Shown here: one piece after another, positions 1 to 7,863 of the stretch | Position numbering within the stretch: position 1 is the stretch's first letter | How the letters are laid out: each line of letters opens with the position of its first letter | Assembly: GCA_031284185.1 (NCBI GenBank) | Contig: JAITAJ010000329.1 | Location: forward strand, 1 to 18,003 | Source of the DNA: Accumulibacter sp. | GTDB lineage: Bacteria > Pseudomonadota > Gammaproteobacteria > Burkholderiales > Rhodocyclaceae | Length of the DNA stretch: 18,003 nt | Direction: 5' to 3' | The notes under the pieces: model-generated | What the model saw: the letters and a program-made list of their open reading frames with translations, nothing else | The model's database searches: none | What the model was told of the DNA's origin: nothing | Program-made: the position numbers and the translations under genes

Positions 1-511
1 GGATCGTCATCTGCCGCTGCTGCATGGCGCGCGCCTGCGCGTCGAGCGTGATTTTCACGGAAGGATCGGCGCGCGCGCCGAGTCGGGCGACCCGCTCGCC
101 GTCGACGTAGACCCAGCCCCGCACGATGAGATCGTCCGCCTCGCGCCGGGAACACAGGCCACGCTCGGTCATCAGCTTGGAAACGCGCACGCCGGCGAGC
201 GGATTCTCCGGCCCCGGCGCGGACTCGCCATGTCCACCGCGCGACGCGCCGACGGCCGCGGGCCTCGCGTTTCGCGTCGGCGGCCCGCCACGACTTTCGT
301 TTCGCCTGGCCTGGGATCTTTTCCGCCAATCGATTTTTTCGGTCTTGCCCGCATCGTCGGCGTCTGCCGGCTGCGCGGCCTTCGGCTTGGGCGGCATGCG
401 CCGCCCATGACCCGCCATGCCGCGAATCGGCTTGCGGCGCGGGTCGTCCGGGGGCTGCCCGTCATCCGCGCGCGCGGGCAAGCCGAGAGTTTTGTGTCGG
501 GTATCGGGCAT
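1..511 (-). CDS. S4-domain rRNA pseudouridine synthase (RluF/RluB-like), 3' part outside window
   Basis: This is the N-terminal part of an RsuA/RluB/RluE/RluF-family enzyme, which isomerises a uridine of rRNA to pseudouridine. The visible frame has a long, basic, Pro/Arg/Lys-rich N-terminal extension of roughly 100 residues. An S4 RNA-binding domain follows, with the motifs VSKLMTERGLCSRREADDLI and GWVYVDGERVARLGARADPS. The catalytic domain with its Asp lies beyond the left edge. The spacing and wording of the S4 motif look closest to RluF-type proteins (23S U2604), but RluB cannot be excluded. The start is uncertain. ATG at 511 opens MPDTRHKTLGLP; in-frame ATGs at 418 and 397 are alternatives, and none has a convincing ribosome binding site. 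The frame is closed upstream by a TGA near 630. The gene is divergent from the Hpt/HD-GYP gene. Confidence 0.75.
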   Translation of the reverse strand, partial: MPDTRHKTLGLPARADDGQPPDDPRRKPIRGMAGHGRRMPPKPKAAQPADADDAGKTEKIDWRKRSQARRNESRGGPPTRNARPAAVGASRGGHGESAPGPENPLAGVRVSKLMTERGLCSRREADDLIVRGWVYVDGERVARLGARADPSVKITLDAQARAMQQRQMTI

Positions 512-704
512 CGGCGCGTGTCGAGAGTCGGTTTCCAGTATCTGGCATTCGGCGGGTAGGGGCGGGTGGGCCACCGCCGCGAGCGGCGAAGTGTAAACCA
601 GCACGGCATTTCCCGCCAACGCAATTTGTCATGGACGCATCGGAAATCCATCGGCTTTGAGCTAAACTTCATTCCGTTCATTGATCAGCAAAAGAGGAGA
701 TGGC

Positions 705-1838
705 ATGGACACCGCGTCGATCGTTGCGACGACAATCACCGACTTTGATTTGCTGGAAGAATTCGCTGAATCCTTGCACGATACCACACCAGTGATCGAG
801 CGTGACATGTCGCGTTTGAAGCAGACTCCCGGCGATCAAAGAATCATCGCCGATCTTTTCCGTTCGCTGCACAACATCAAGGGGGATGCCGGGCTGTGCA
901 AGATCCGGCTGGGGGTGGCCATCGCGCATCCGATAGAAACCGTGCTCGCCCGCTTGCGCAACGGCGAAATCGTGTTCAGCGAGATCCTTGCCGAAGCGAT
1001 CCTGCTGGCCATCGACCGGCTCGAACTCGCCGTGGAAAATCTGTGCGACCATCGCTCGCTGGAGAATCTTCGTCTGCCTTTGCTGATCCAGGGGCTGGAA
1101 AATCTGGCCGCGACGTCCTCCGGCAGCGTCGGAACGATGGCCGGAGACATGATCGAGGCCGTGACGGATTTTCGTCCCGTGACCGAATCGACGACGTATT
1201 TCGAGCTTAGTCAGACGGAAAGCTCGATCGAGCGCTCTCCGGCGCGGATCAGCGATACGCTTTTGTTTTTCCGGTCTCTCGCCGAACAGTTCGAGACCCG
1301 TTCGCCGCGGTTCAAGGATCGCATCCAGCGGCTTTTTCGCCTGGCCGTCGAGACCAACCACATCCGAAACCAGATCGTCGACCCGGTACAACTGGAGGCG
1401 GCCGTCTACATGCACGACATCGGCATGATGTTTCTGCCCGAAAGCGTCTGGCTCAAGGATGGGCAGCTGACTCCCGAGGAACGGACGATGCTGCGGGGCC
1501 ACCCCAAGTACGCCGCCGGTCTGTTGTCGCGGATGGAAGGCTGGGAGACCGCCGCGGAAATGGTGGCGCAACACCACGAGATGCCCGATGGCCGGGGTTA
1601 TCCCGAAGGCGTCACGACGCGGGCGATCTGCGACGGCGCCAAGATACTGGCCATCGTCGACGCCTTCGAGTCGGTCATGCTCAAACACGCGAGCCGCGGC
1701 AAGAGCCGGTCGATGTTGCGCGCCATTGCCGAAATCAACGCATGCGACAATCAGTTCGATCCCGACTGGATCGGGCCGTTCAATCAGGTCATCCACCGCA
1801 CCATCGAGCGGCATGCGGGTTGGGATCCCTGGGAATGA
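705..1838 (+). CDS. Hpt domain-HD-GYP domain fusion protein (377 aa)
   Basis: This is a cytoplasmic signalling protein. Residues about 10-115 form a histidine-phosphotransfer (Hpt) helix bundle with the motif LHNIKGDAG; His56 is the likely phosphoacceptor. Residues about 190-340 form an HD-GYP-type phosphohydrolase domain, with His237-Asp238 in HDIGM, His266 in GHPKYAAGLL, His290-His291 in HHEMPDGRGYP, and a final Asp at 319 in AIVDAF. Known HD-GYP enzymes hydrolyse cyclic di-GMP. Here the usual HDxGK lysine is Met, so activity is uncertain. I chose ATG 705 over an in-frame upstream start at 681 because AGAGGAG at 693-699 lies five bases before it. There are no membrane segments and no receiver domain. 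The Hpt module suggests control by an unlinked hybrid kinase (inference). tcdA follows 43 bases later and may be co-transcribed. Confidence 0.85.
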   Translation: MDTASIVATTITDFDLLEEFAESLHDTTPVIERDMSRLKQTPGDQRIIADLFRSLHNIKGDAGLCKIRLGVAIAHPIETVLARLRNGEIVFSEILAEAILLAIDRLELAVENLCDHRSLENLRLPLLIQGLENLAATSSGSVGTMAGDMIEAVTDFRPVTESTTYFELSQTESSIERSPARISDTLLFFRSLAEQFETRSPRFKDRIQRLFRLAVETNHIRNQIVDPVQLEAAVYMHDIGMMFLPESVWLKDGQLTPEERTMLRGHPKYAAGLLSRMEGWETAAEMVAQHHEMPDGRGYPEGVTTRAICDGAKILAIVDAFESVMLKHASRGKSRSMLRAIAEINACDNQFDPDWIGPFNQVIHRTIERHAGWDPWE

Positions 1839-1881
1839 CCCGGCGGTCGCTCGATCCGGCCATCCGCCGCGCCGCCCGGCG

Positions 1882-2682
1882 ATGAGCGCCGCTTCCCTCG
1901 GCGATGAAGCGCCCGACTTCGAGCGGCGATTCGGCGGTGTCCGGCGGCTCTACGGGGATGGGGCGTTGCGGCGTTTTCAGGCGGCCCGCGTCGGCATCGT
2001 CGGTATCGGCGGCGTCGGTTCCTGGGTTGCCGAGGCGCTGGCGCGTTCGGCGATCGGCAACATCACGCTCATCGATCTGGACATGCTTGCCGAATCGAAC
2101 GTCAACCGCCAGATCCACGCGATCGATGGCGTCTTCGGCAAGTCCAAGACGGAGGTCATGGCGGAACGCATCCGCGCCATCAATCCGGCCTGCCGGGTCG
2201 AATCGGTCGAAGACTTCGTCACGCCGGAAAACGCCGCCGCCCTGATCGGCGGGGACTTCGATTTCATCATCGACGCTATCGATCAGGCGCGGGCCAAGGC
2301 GGCGATCATCGCGTACTGCGTTCGGAACGGACGCTCTTTCGTCACCGCGGGCGGGGCGGGCGGGCGGATCGATCCGGCGCGGATCGGAACCGCCGATCTC
2401 TCGCGTACCGCGCAGGATGCGCTCCTGGCGAGAGTGCGGTCCCTGTTGCGCAGGGAATATGGCTTCGCGCGCGATCCCAAGAAGAAGCTGGGCGTTCCCG
2501 CCGTGTTTTCGACCGAACCCATGCGCCCTCGGGAACGAGAAGACGCCTGCGAACCGCGAGCCGCTCCCGTCGGGCTGAGCTGCGCGGGCTACGGCTCGTC
2601 GGTCTGCGTGACCGCGACGTTCGGTTTTTGCGCGGCCAGCCTCACGCTGAACCACATCGCGCAGACCGGAACCCGGTTCTGA
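1882..2682 (+). CDS. tcdA: tRNA threonylcarbamoyladenosine dehydratase TcdA (266 aa)
   Basis: TcdA (CsdL/YgdL) is an E1-like (ThiF/MoeB/HesA fold) enzyme. It uses ATP to dehydrate t6A37 in ANN-decoding tRNAs to the cyclic ct6A form. The frame shows the N-terminal FERRFGGVRRLYG segment, the nucleotide-binding GIGGVGSW at residues 41-48, LIDLDMLAESNVNRQIHA (about 63-80) and TGGAGG-type TAGGAGGRIDP in the middle. It ends with GYGSSVCVTATFGFCAAS. The length of 266 aa is close to the 268 aa of the E. coli protein. I chose ATG 1882 because family similarity begins just after it; the same frame stays open far upstream but that part overlaps the HD-GYP gene. No clear Shine-Dalgarno precedes it, so translation may depend on the upstream gene. 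It is convergent with the TRAP operon, 75 bases away. Confidence 0.92.
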   Translation: MSAASLGDEAPDFERRFGGVRRLYGDGALRRFQAARVGIVGIGGVGSWVAEALARSAIGNITLIDLDMLAESNVNRQIHAIDGVFGKSKTEVMAERIRAINPACRVESVEDFVTPENAAALIGGDFDFIIDAIDQARAKAAIIAYCVRNGRSFVTAGGAGGRIDPARIGTADLSRTAQDALLARVRSLLRREYGFARDPKKKLGVPAVFSTEPMRPREREDACEPRAAPVGLSCAGYGSSVCVTATFGFCAASLTLNHIAQTGTRF

Positions 2683-2757
2683 AACCGGGCGGCCCGGCGC
2701 GGCCCGCTCCGCGGATTCCCGCCCGAGCGTACCGGGCATCCGCGAGCCGCCGCGGAT

Positions 2758-3321
2758 TCATCCCGCCGGTTTTTTCCACAATCGCCCAATGCAGACGATT
2801 AGCTCCGCCAGCGCGTATGCGCTCATCACCAGCGACGAGACGGCCATGCTTGAGTACATCACCCCCTTGGGGATCTGGAAGACGGTCGAAAGCTCCGTGG
2901 CCTGTAGCGTGAGGCGCAGCGCGAAACGGAAGAAAACGGCGAGAAAGACGAAATCGAGCGCCGCGATCAGGGTCTTGTAAGTGGCGCGGGAGACGTGGCC
3001 CGGCAGACGTTCGCTGATCCAGTCGCCCACGGAAAAGTGCCCCTTTTCCGCCCAGAGCGCCGCGGCCCCGTAGAAGATCAGGGCCGAGAAGCAAAGCTCC
3101 ACGATCTCGTCGAGCCAGTGGAACGACGTCATCGGCAGCATGGCCCGGATCGTGTCGGCCATGCCGTCCAGCGCCATTTCATGGAGAAACTGCGCCAGGT
3201 CGCCCATCAGCCTCACGAAGACGTTGGCCAGCAGGAGGGCGCCGAGCGCCATGAAAAGCGCGATGACGAGACAACGGAGGACGTTGCGGACGATCGCGTC
3301 CAGCTTCGTGAGCAGTCTCAT
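2758..3321 (-). CDS. dctQ: TRAP transporter small permease subunit (DctQ family, 187 aa)
   Basis: This is the small integral membrane subunit of a tripartite ATP-independent periplasmic (TRAP) transporter. With DctM it forms the Na+-coupled permease that takes substrate from DctP. The protein has four predicted hydrophobic segments: about residues 13-37 (VLRCLVIALFMALGALLLAN), 70-95, 115-135 and 155-178. The second follows the typical WLDEIVELCF motif of DctQ proteins. An ATG start at 3321 is supported by GGAGG at about 3328-3332, inside the end of dctM. One base separates the two genes, so translational coupling is likely. It is the last gene of the operon. The short gap to convergent tcdA has GC-rich self-complementary sequence but no T-run, so I did not call a terminator. 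Confidence 0.9.
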   Translation of the reverse strand: MRLLTKLDAIVRNVLRCLVIALFMALGALLLANVFVRLMGDLAQFLHEMALDGMADTIRAMLPMTSFHWLDEIVELCFSALIFYGAAALWAEKGHFSVGDWISERLPGHVSRATYKTLIAALDFVFLAVFFRFALRLTLQATELSTVFQIPKGVMYSSMAVSSLVMSAYALAELIVCIGRLWKKPAG

Positions 3322-3322
3322 G

Positions 3323-4612
3323 TCAAGCCTCCCCCAACAAGAGATTGGGCAGGAAGAGCGCTATCTGCGGCACAAAGGCGATGAGCAGCGTGGCGATCAG
3401 GATCACCACGAGGTACGGCCAGATCGCCTTGCCGATATTCACGACGCCCACCTTCGCAAAGGAATCGACGGCAAAGAGGCACATGCCGACCGGCGGCGTC
3501 AGGTTCCCGATCATGATCAGGAGGGTCATGGCCACGCCGAAGTTGATGATGTCGATGCCGAACATGTTGGTGATCGGGATGAAGATGGGCAGCGTGATCA
3601 TGAAAATCGTATTGCCGTCGAGAAAGCAGCCCATGATCAGGATGATCGCGATGATGATCCACAGGACGGCGGATTGCGTCGCGCCCATGCCGACCAGGCT
3701 GGCGATGATGCTGTCGGGCAATTTCCTGAAGATGACGAGCCAGCCGAAGAAGTTCGCCGCCGCCATGATGAAGAGCAGTCCCGTCGCCTGCTTGATCGTC
3801 GAAAAGATGATGTCGGGCAGATCGCGCAGTTTGAGGTCCTTGTAGGCAAAACCGAGGATCAGCGCGTACAGGCTGACCACGACCGAGGCTTCCGTCGGGG
3901 TGAAGAAACCGGACATGATGCCGCCGATGATGATCACCGGCGCGAGCAAGGCCCAGAACGCTTCTTTGAAGGTACGCCACAATTCGCCGCACGACGCCAT
4001 GCGGGGCGAAGTGGGATAACCGTGCTTCTTCGCCATCACCGCGAGGGCGATCATCATGCCGATGGCGAGCAGGACGCCGGGCAGAAAACCCGCCATGAAG
4101 AGCCGCGCGACGGAAGCGCCCGTGATCGCTCCGTAGAGGACGAAGGGAATGCTGGGCGGAATGACCGGCCCGATGCAGGATGAGGCCGCCACGAGAGACG
4201 CCGAGACGATGGGATCGTAACCGTCGTCGACCATCGCCTTGTGCTCGATCTGCCCGAGACCGGCGGCATCGGCGACGGCTGAGCCGGACATGCCCGAAAA
4301 TATGACGCTCGCCATGATGTTCACCTGCCCGAGCCCGCCCGATATGTGCCCGACGAGCGCCTTGGCGAAGGCGAAGATACGGACGGTGGTGCCGCCGACG
4401 TTCATCAGATTGGCGGCCAGGATGAAGAAGGGAATCGCCAGCAGGGTGAAACCCGTCGTCCCGTAATACATCCGGTGGGGGAGCATGGCGAGAAAGGCGC
4501 CGTCGCCAAGACCGGCGAAAAACACGACGGCGGTCAGGCCGATGGCGACGACGACCGGCACATTGATTATCAGAAAGCAAAGCAACGTGGCGCAAATCGC
4601 AAACGTCAGCAT
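3323..4612 (-). CDS. dctM: TRAP transporter large permease subunit (DctM family, 429 aa)
   Basis: This is the large membrane subunit of a TRAP transporter, the Na+-driven transport channel of the system. The protein is hydrophobic throughout, with about a dozen transmembrane stretches. Hallmarks include NVPVVVAIGLTAVVFF near the start, IPFFILAANLMNVGG, the conserved FSGMSGSAVADAAGLG, IPPSIPFVLYGAITGASVARLF, FFTPTEASVV, and the C-terminal GNLTPPVGMCLF. The length of 429 aa fits the family. I chose ATG 4612 (MLTFAICATLLC) over an in-frame codon at 4657 because TGGAGG at 4619-4624 is ideally placed. It lies between dctP and dctQ, which is a P-M-Q order; most TRAP operons read P-Q-M. It is co-directional with both and nearly abuts dctQ. 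Confidence 0.93.
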   Translation of the reverse strand: MLTFAICATLLCFLIINVPVVVAIGLTAVVFFAGLGDGAFLAMLPHRMYYGTTGFTLLAIPFFILAANLMNVGGTTVRIFAFAKALVGHISGGLGQVNIMASVIFSGMSGSAVADAAGLGQIEHKAMVDDGYDPIVSASLVAASSCIGPVIPPSIPFVLYGAITGASVARLFMAGFLPGVLLAIGMMIALAVMAKKHGYPTSPRMASCGELWRTFKEAFWALLAPVIIIGGIMSGFFTPTEASVVVSLYALILGFAYKDLKLRDLPDIIFSTIKQATGLLFIMAAANFFGWLVIFRKLPDSIIASLVGMGATQSAVLWIIIAIILIMGCFLDGNTIFMITLPIFIPITNMFGIDIINFGVAMTLLIMIGNLTPPVGMCLFAVDSFAKVGVVNIGKAIWPYLVVILIATLLIAFVPQIALFLPNLLLGEA

Positions 4613-4668
4613 ATCAGCCTCCAAGATGAAGAAAGGCGGGATCGCGTTTCCTGCCATCCCGACACGGC

Positions 4669-4696
4669 GCGGCGGCGCAGAACCGCACGCCGCCGC
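4669..4696 (-). promoter_or_regulatory. Intercistronic hairpin between dctP and dctM
   Basis: The arms GCGGCGGCG (4669-4677) and CGCCGCCGC (4688-4696) are perfectly complementary over 9 bp around a 10-base loop. The element lies between the dctP stop and the dctM start. There is no U-tract, so it is unlikely to be a full terminator. RNA hairpins in this position often protect the upstream message and allow more binding protein than permease to be made; that role is inferred here. Confidence 0.55.
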
Positions 4697-4719
4697 GTCT
4701 GGAGATCATGGCTCAGGCG

Positions 4720-5718
4720 TCACTTCTTGCGAGTCGCCGCCGCCATCTGCATCCACTTCTCGAAGTTTTCCGCGCCGACGTTCTGCTTGATCTTCTCGTA
4801 GGCCGAACCCATCTTGTCCTGGAACGGCTTGAGCGCCGGCGAGTCGATACGGATGCCCTTCTTCTGCATGTCCGCGATCTGGACGGCTTCCGCGTCGCGG
4901 ATCAGCTTCCTCATCAGGAGACGGGCGCTGTCGGACTCTTCCCGCAGGATGCTCTGCTGCTCGGGCGTGAGTTTGTTCCACACGTTCTTGTTGACCAGAT
5001 GAACCATCGAGCTGTAGAGGTAATTCACGATGCTGATGTACTTCTGCGACTCATACAGCTTGAGGTCGTAGATCGTGGCGATCGGGTTTTCCTGACCGTC
5101 GACGACGCCCTGCCGCATGGCCATCACCAGTTCGCTGAAATCGATCGTCTGCACGTTGCCGCCCAGCGCCTCGATCGCCGCCTGATATGCCATCGCCGGC
5201 GGCGTCCGTATCTTCAGGCCCTTGACGTCGTCGGGCGTGAGTATCGGGTGCTTCGAGTTGGTGATCTGACGGAATCCCCATTCCCAGCTCGAAAGCATCA
5301 CCGCGCCGACCTTCTCCACTTCCGGGGCGGCCCACTCCTTGAACGGCCCGTCGAGCACCCGATCCATGTGCTCATAGCCATCGATGGAAAAGGGAATCGC
5401 TACCGTATCGAAGAGTTTGACGTGCTTGGCGATCTGATCCTGTCCCGAAAGGGTCATGTCGATGACGCCCTGTAACACCTGTTCGAGTATCTGAGGCGGG
5501 CCGCCGAGAACGTTGTTCGGGTAGATCGTGATCTTGATCTGGCCGTTCGTCCGTTTTTCGACATTCTGCGCAAGCTGCTTGGCCGCCGTATGCGATGCGT
5601 GAGACTCGGCGCCGAAGTGCGCCAGTTTCAGGGTAAGGGCGTCGGCTGCAAAACCCGTGCCACTCATGGACAAAACCGCGGCGACAGCAAGAAGCCTCAG
5701 AAACCTTGGCTTTTTCAT
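4720..5718 (-). CDS. dctP: TRAP transporter periplasmic solute-binding protein (DctP family, 332 aa)
   Basis: This is the periplasmic receptor of the TRAP system. It binds an organic acid and delivers it to DctQM. Residues 1-24 are a Sec signal peptide (basic MKKPRFLR, hydrophobic core, cleavage near GTGFA/AD). The mature protein has the DctP pattern: LTLKLAHFGAESHASH, NGQIKITIYPNNVLGG, Arg150 in WEWGFRQI, Arg171 in KGLKIRTPP (the usual carboxylate-binding arginine), and GQENP at 208-212. The substrate is probably a carboxylate, but its identity cannot be read from sequence. ATG 5718 is preferred because AGGAGG lies seven bases upstream; GTG at 5724, in frame, is an alternative. A promoter lies at 5766-5794. 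It is the first gene of the dctPMQ operon. Confidence 0.93.
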   Translation of the reverse strand: MKKPRFLRLLAVAAVLSMSGTGFAADALTLKLAHFGAESHASHTAAKQLAQNVEKRTNGQIKITIYPNNVLGGPPQILEQVLQGVIDMTLSGQDQIAKHVKLFDTVAIPFSIDGYEHMDRVLDGPFKEWAAPEVEKVGAVMLSSWEWGFRQITNSKHPILTPDDVKGLKIRTPPAMAYQAAIEALGGNVQTIDFSELVMAMRQGVVDGQENPIATIYDLKLYESQKYISIVNYLYSSMVHLVNKNVWNKLTPEQQSILREESDSARLLMRKLIRDAEAVQIADMQKKGIRIDSPALKPFQDKMGSAYEKIKQNVGAENFEKWMQMAAATRKK

Positions 5719-5765
5719 TTTCACTCCTCCTCGTTAGTTAAATGGAATGCCATCCCATCCGGATC

Positions 5766-5794
5766 ATTAACTCATAGCCCGCACAGACTGTCAA
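5766..5794 (-). promoter_or_regulatory. Probable sigma70 promoter of the dctPMQ operon
   Basis: Read on the minus strand, a perfect -35 box TTGACA (5789-5794) is followed after 17 bases by GTTAAT (5766-5771), which matches 4 of 6 positions of the -10 consensus. It lies about 50 bases upstream of the dctP start. An ATGG-N4-CCAT element at about 5742-5753, between promoter and start, could be part of an operator, but that is weak. Confidence 0.6.
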
Positions 5795-5814
5795 CAAGTA
5801 CGCACGGATCGTCA

Positions 5815-6204
5815 TCAAAGAGGCCGCCGGGCGCGGCAATGCGCCGACGCGGCGGGGGTTTTGACGGGACGGGCGCTCAACAGGTCGTAGTGGAAGGTTC
5901 CGCCGAGGCCGCGCCCTTCGAGGCAAACGCCGGCGAGCCATCTGGCCGGGGGGCCGTAGACGTGGCCGGAATCCCGGAGGAGGTGGCTTGGGTGTCCGGG
6001 GGCGAAGTACCCGGCGAGTTCGTCGCGCCAGCAGGAAGCGCGTTCGGCCATCCGGGGCATTTCGCCATCGAAGCCGCGCGCGGTGTGGCGATTGCCGATG
6101 GAAGCCCTGTCCCGGGGAATCAGGGGCGTGTGCTTGAATTGCGCGCGCGCCCGGCAGGAGAAGGGAAGGCGAAAGTCTGCCCGGACGAAAGCGGAGTGAA
6201 TCAC
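5815..6204 (-). CDS. Hypothetical protein, possibly a 5'-truncated gene remnant (129 aa)
   Basis: I do not recognise this protein. It reads as real coding sequence: codon third positions are strongly G/C, and the residues have a globular mix (for example HPSHLLRDSGHVYGPPARW and GRGLGGTFHYDLLSARP). It has no signal peptide, membrane segment or familiar motif. The GTG start at 6204 is tentative. The frame stays open upstream to 6312, but that part runs antisense to a transposase scrap. The gene may therefore have lost its true 5' end to an insertion. There is no good ribosome binding site. It could also be a chance frame. Confidence 0.35.
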   Translation of the reverse strand: MIHSAFVRADFRLPFSCRARAQFKHTPLIPRDRASIGNRHTARGFDGEMPRMAERASCWRDELAGYFAPGHPSHLLRDSGHVYGPPARWLAGVCLEGRGLGGTFHYDLLSARPVKTPAASAHCRARRPL

Positions 6205-6349
6205 GTGCCTGTCCCGTCTGTATGGGCGTGCCGCCGGGCGCCCGCGCATCTTCCGGGCCGATGTGGCCCGATGCCTGGCTCCGTTGCTCAAGCCGGGCGA
6301 TATCGTCGTCATGGACAGCCTGTCGAGTCAGCCGTTGGTCCAGGCATGA
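6200..6349 (+). mobile_element. IS630-family transposase remnant
   Basis: A short frame bounded by stops at 6197 and 6347 encodes FRADVARCLAPLLKPGDIVV followed by MDSLSSQ. This resembles the part of IS630-family DDE transposases around the second catalytic aspartate, normally FxxYVExxLxPTLxPGDIVVMDNLxSHK. The Asp is present, but the usual N and SHK have decayed to S and SQP, and a stop follows. Nothing before or after this roughly 35-residue piece is recognisable, and no terminal inverted repeats were found. It is a decayed fragment, not a functional element. Confidence 0.5.
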
Positions 6350-6365
6350 TGGATATGGGCCATAT

Positions 6366-6519
6366 GGCTTGCGGCGCTTCGCGCCGGGCAAGACGGAAAA
6401 ACCAGGCGCTCGGTTCTTCCTGACTCATTCGGCGCGAAGCGCCGAATGTTCATCTGTCATCTGTCATCTGTCTTCTGCTCTCTGCCCGCTGCCCTCTGCC
6501 CTCTGTCTTCTGTCCTCTG
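6366..6519 (+). repeat. Compound dispersed repeat, copy A (hairpin + core + heptamer tract)
   Basis: The copy begins with GCTTGCGGCGC-TTC-GCGCCGGGC, an imperfect hairpin. The core CCAGGCGCTCGGTTCTTCC comes next, then a perfect hairpin at 6426-6448. Ten consecutive heptamers follow at 6450-6519, of the pattern TCNTCTG/CCCTCTG. Similar hairpin-plus-core units occur at 8465 (same strand) and 9430-9538 (opposite strand). The heptamer part is the 3' end of the Sel1-repeat gene. Confidence 0.7.
6426..6448. terminator. Perfect hairpin just after the Sel1-repeat gene stop
   Basis: The arms CATTCGGCGC and GCGCCGAATG pair perfectly over 10 bp around GAA. The hairpin begins one base downstream of the stop codon of the minus-strand Sel1-repeat gene. 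No U-run follows on that strand, so it may end transcription only weakly, or may mainly block 3' exonucleases. It is embedded in dispersed repeat copy A. Confidence 0.45.
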
Positions 6520-7757
6520 GATTGCTCGGGCTGCCATTTTTGCAGACGCCTCTGTGCGTTCTCGTCGCCCTGGGCGGCGGCCTTGCCGTACCATTTGAGC
6601 GCTTCCACCTCATCCTTGGCAACGCTGGCCGTCCCCTTTTCATAAATCATCCCGAGACGGAATTGCGCCTTCACGTGCCCCCGCTCCGCCGCTTTCATGA
6701 ACCAGGAAAAGGCTTCCACATCATCACCCAGCCAAGGATGAGCATAGGCCCGGCCAAGATCGAATTGCGCCTCCGTATTGCCTCGCTCCGCCACTTTCCT
6801 GTTTTTCAGAGCCGCCTCGATTCTTTCGAGCGTCCTCTTTCTGGAGTCATTATCCACCGATCGTTCGAGCCACCTGAATGCCTCTTCGACGTTTCTGGCA
6901 ATGCCTTCACCACGGAAATACATGCCGCCAAGTCTGCGTTGGGCGTCCTTGTTGCCCTGTTCCGCCGCTTTCCTGAACCACTTGAACGCTTCCACGGGGT
7001 CTTTGGCGGCGCTTTCGCCGCGCAAATACATCTCCCCGAGTTCCTTTTGGGCGAATTGGTTGCCCTGTTCCGCCGTTTTCTTGAGCCACTTGAACACTTC
7101 CTCGGTGTTCTTGGCGGCGCCTTTGCCGTACAGATACATGTTTCCGAGTTCATTCTGGACGAATTGCCTGCCCTGTTCCGCCGCTTTCCTGAACCACCTG
7201 AGCGCTTCCACGGGATCCTTGGCAGTGCCTTCGCCACGCAGATACATGTCACCGAGTTCCCTTTGGGCGTCTTCGTGATCCTGTTCCGCCGCTTTTCCAA
7301 ACAGCCTGAATGCTTCCGCCTCGTTTTTGTCGACCCCCAGGCCATTACGGTAGAACTTTCCAAGCGCATAGATTCCGGGGGAGAAGCCCGGCGTTCTCTC
7401 GGTGAATTTCTTCACGAAGGCAAATGCTTCCGAACTGCTCCTGAGAGACGCGGGATCGAAGTCGCAATCAGGGAGAGTGGATCCGAGACGATATCTTTCC
7501 TTGAGTTCTTCTTCGTTATTGAATTGATTCACCTTGGAAATCCTGAGCTTCAATTCGAGGAGATTGATGTTGAACTCATTGATCGATTTGGCAATATCAC
7601 ACTCGCCTTGCAAAAGGCGCAAATAATGGATGAATTGATCATCGTCGCCCGCATCGGCCGGTTGCGATCCCAAAAGAACGAACAGCGCCATTCCCGGCGC
7701 CAGAAACATTCTCCAGAAATTTCCCCTGGGTCTTGCGGGAGAGGGAGTGGGCAACAT
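6450..7757 (-). CDS. Secreted Sel1-like repeat (SLR/TPR) protein (435 aa)
   Basis: Sel1-like repeats are alpha/alpha scaffolds for protein-protein contacts. No enzymatic function is visible. Residues 1-36 are an N-terminal signal (MFLAPGMALFVLLGSQPADA, cleavage near ADA/GD). Residues about 40-125 are a charged, helical lead-in. Residues about 128-405 hold around seven SLR units, typified by AQRELGDMYLRGEGTAKDP and EAFKWFRKAAEQG. The last 25 residues (QSRGQKTEGRGQRAESRRQ and so on) are encoded by a heptanucleotide repeat tract, so this tail is probably repeat-derived and not ancestral. ATG 7757 is supported by GAGGAG six bases upstream. The gene stands alone, with repeat-rich non-coding DNA on both sides. 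An extracytoplasmic location is inferred from the signal peptide. Confidence 0.88.
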   Translation of the reverse strand: MLPTPSPARPRGNFWRMFLAPGMALFVLLGSQPADAGDDDQFIHYLRLLQGECDIAKSINEFNINLLELKLRISKVNQFNNEEELKERYRLGSTLPDCDFDPASLRSSSEAFAFVKKFTERTPGFSPGIYALGKFYRNGLGVDKNEAEAFRLFGKAAEQDHEDAQRELGDMYLRGEGTAKDPVEALRWFRKAAEQGRQFVQNELGNMYLYGKGAAKNTEEVFKWLKKTAEQGNQFAQKELGEMYLRGESAAKDPVEAFKWFRKAAEQGNKDAQRRLGGMYFRGEGIARNVEEAFRWLERSVDNDSRKRTLERIEAALKNRKVAERGNTEAQFDLGRAYAHPWLGDDVEAFSWFMKAAERGHVKAQFRLGMIYEKGTASVAKDEVEALKWYGKAAAQGDENAQRRLQKWQPEQSRGQKTEGRGQRAESRRQMTDDR

Positions 7758-7863
7758 GACATCTCCTCGAGGGTACGGAACGTGAAAAATACAGACACGG
7801 ATCGAACGGGATGCTGAAAGGGCGGAGGCGGGCCAGGGGACACCAGGCGAGTCTTCCTCTTTC

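Noticed and set aside
1588..1881. N-terminal extension of TcdA
   Set aside because: The frame is open far upstream, but that part overlaps the HD-GYP gene in another frame and has no TcdA similarity. ATG 1882 gives the family length.
3140..4183. 347-codon plus-strand frame rich in Asp, His and Arg
   Set aside because: It is the antisense shadow of dctM and dctQ, whose membrane segments and motifs are clear.
6222..7817. 531-codon plus-strand open frame
   Set aside because: It is antisense to the Sel1-repeat gene. Its apparent internal repeats mirror the SLR units on the other strand.
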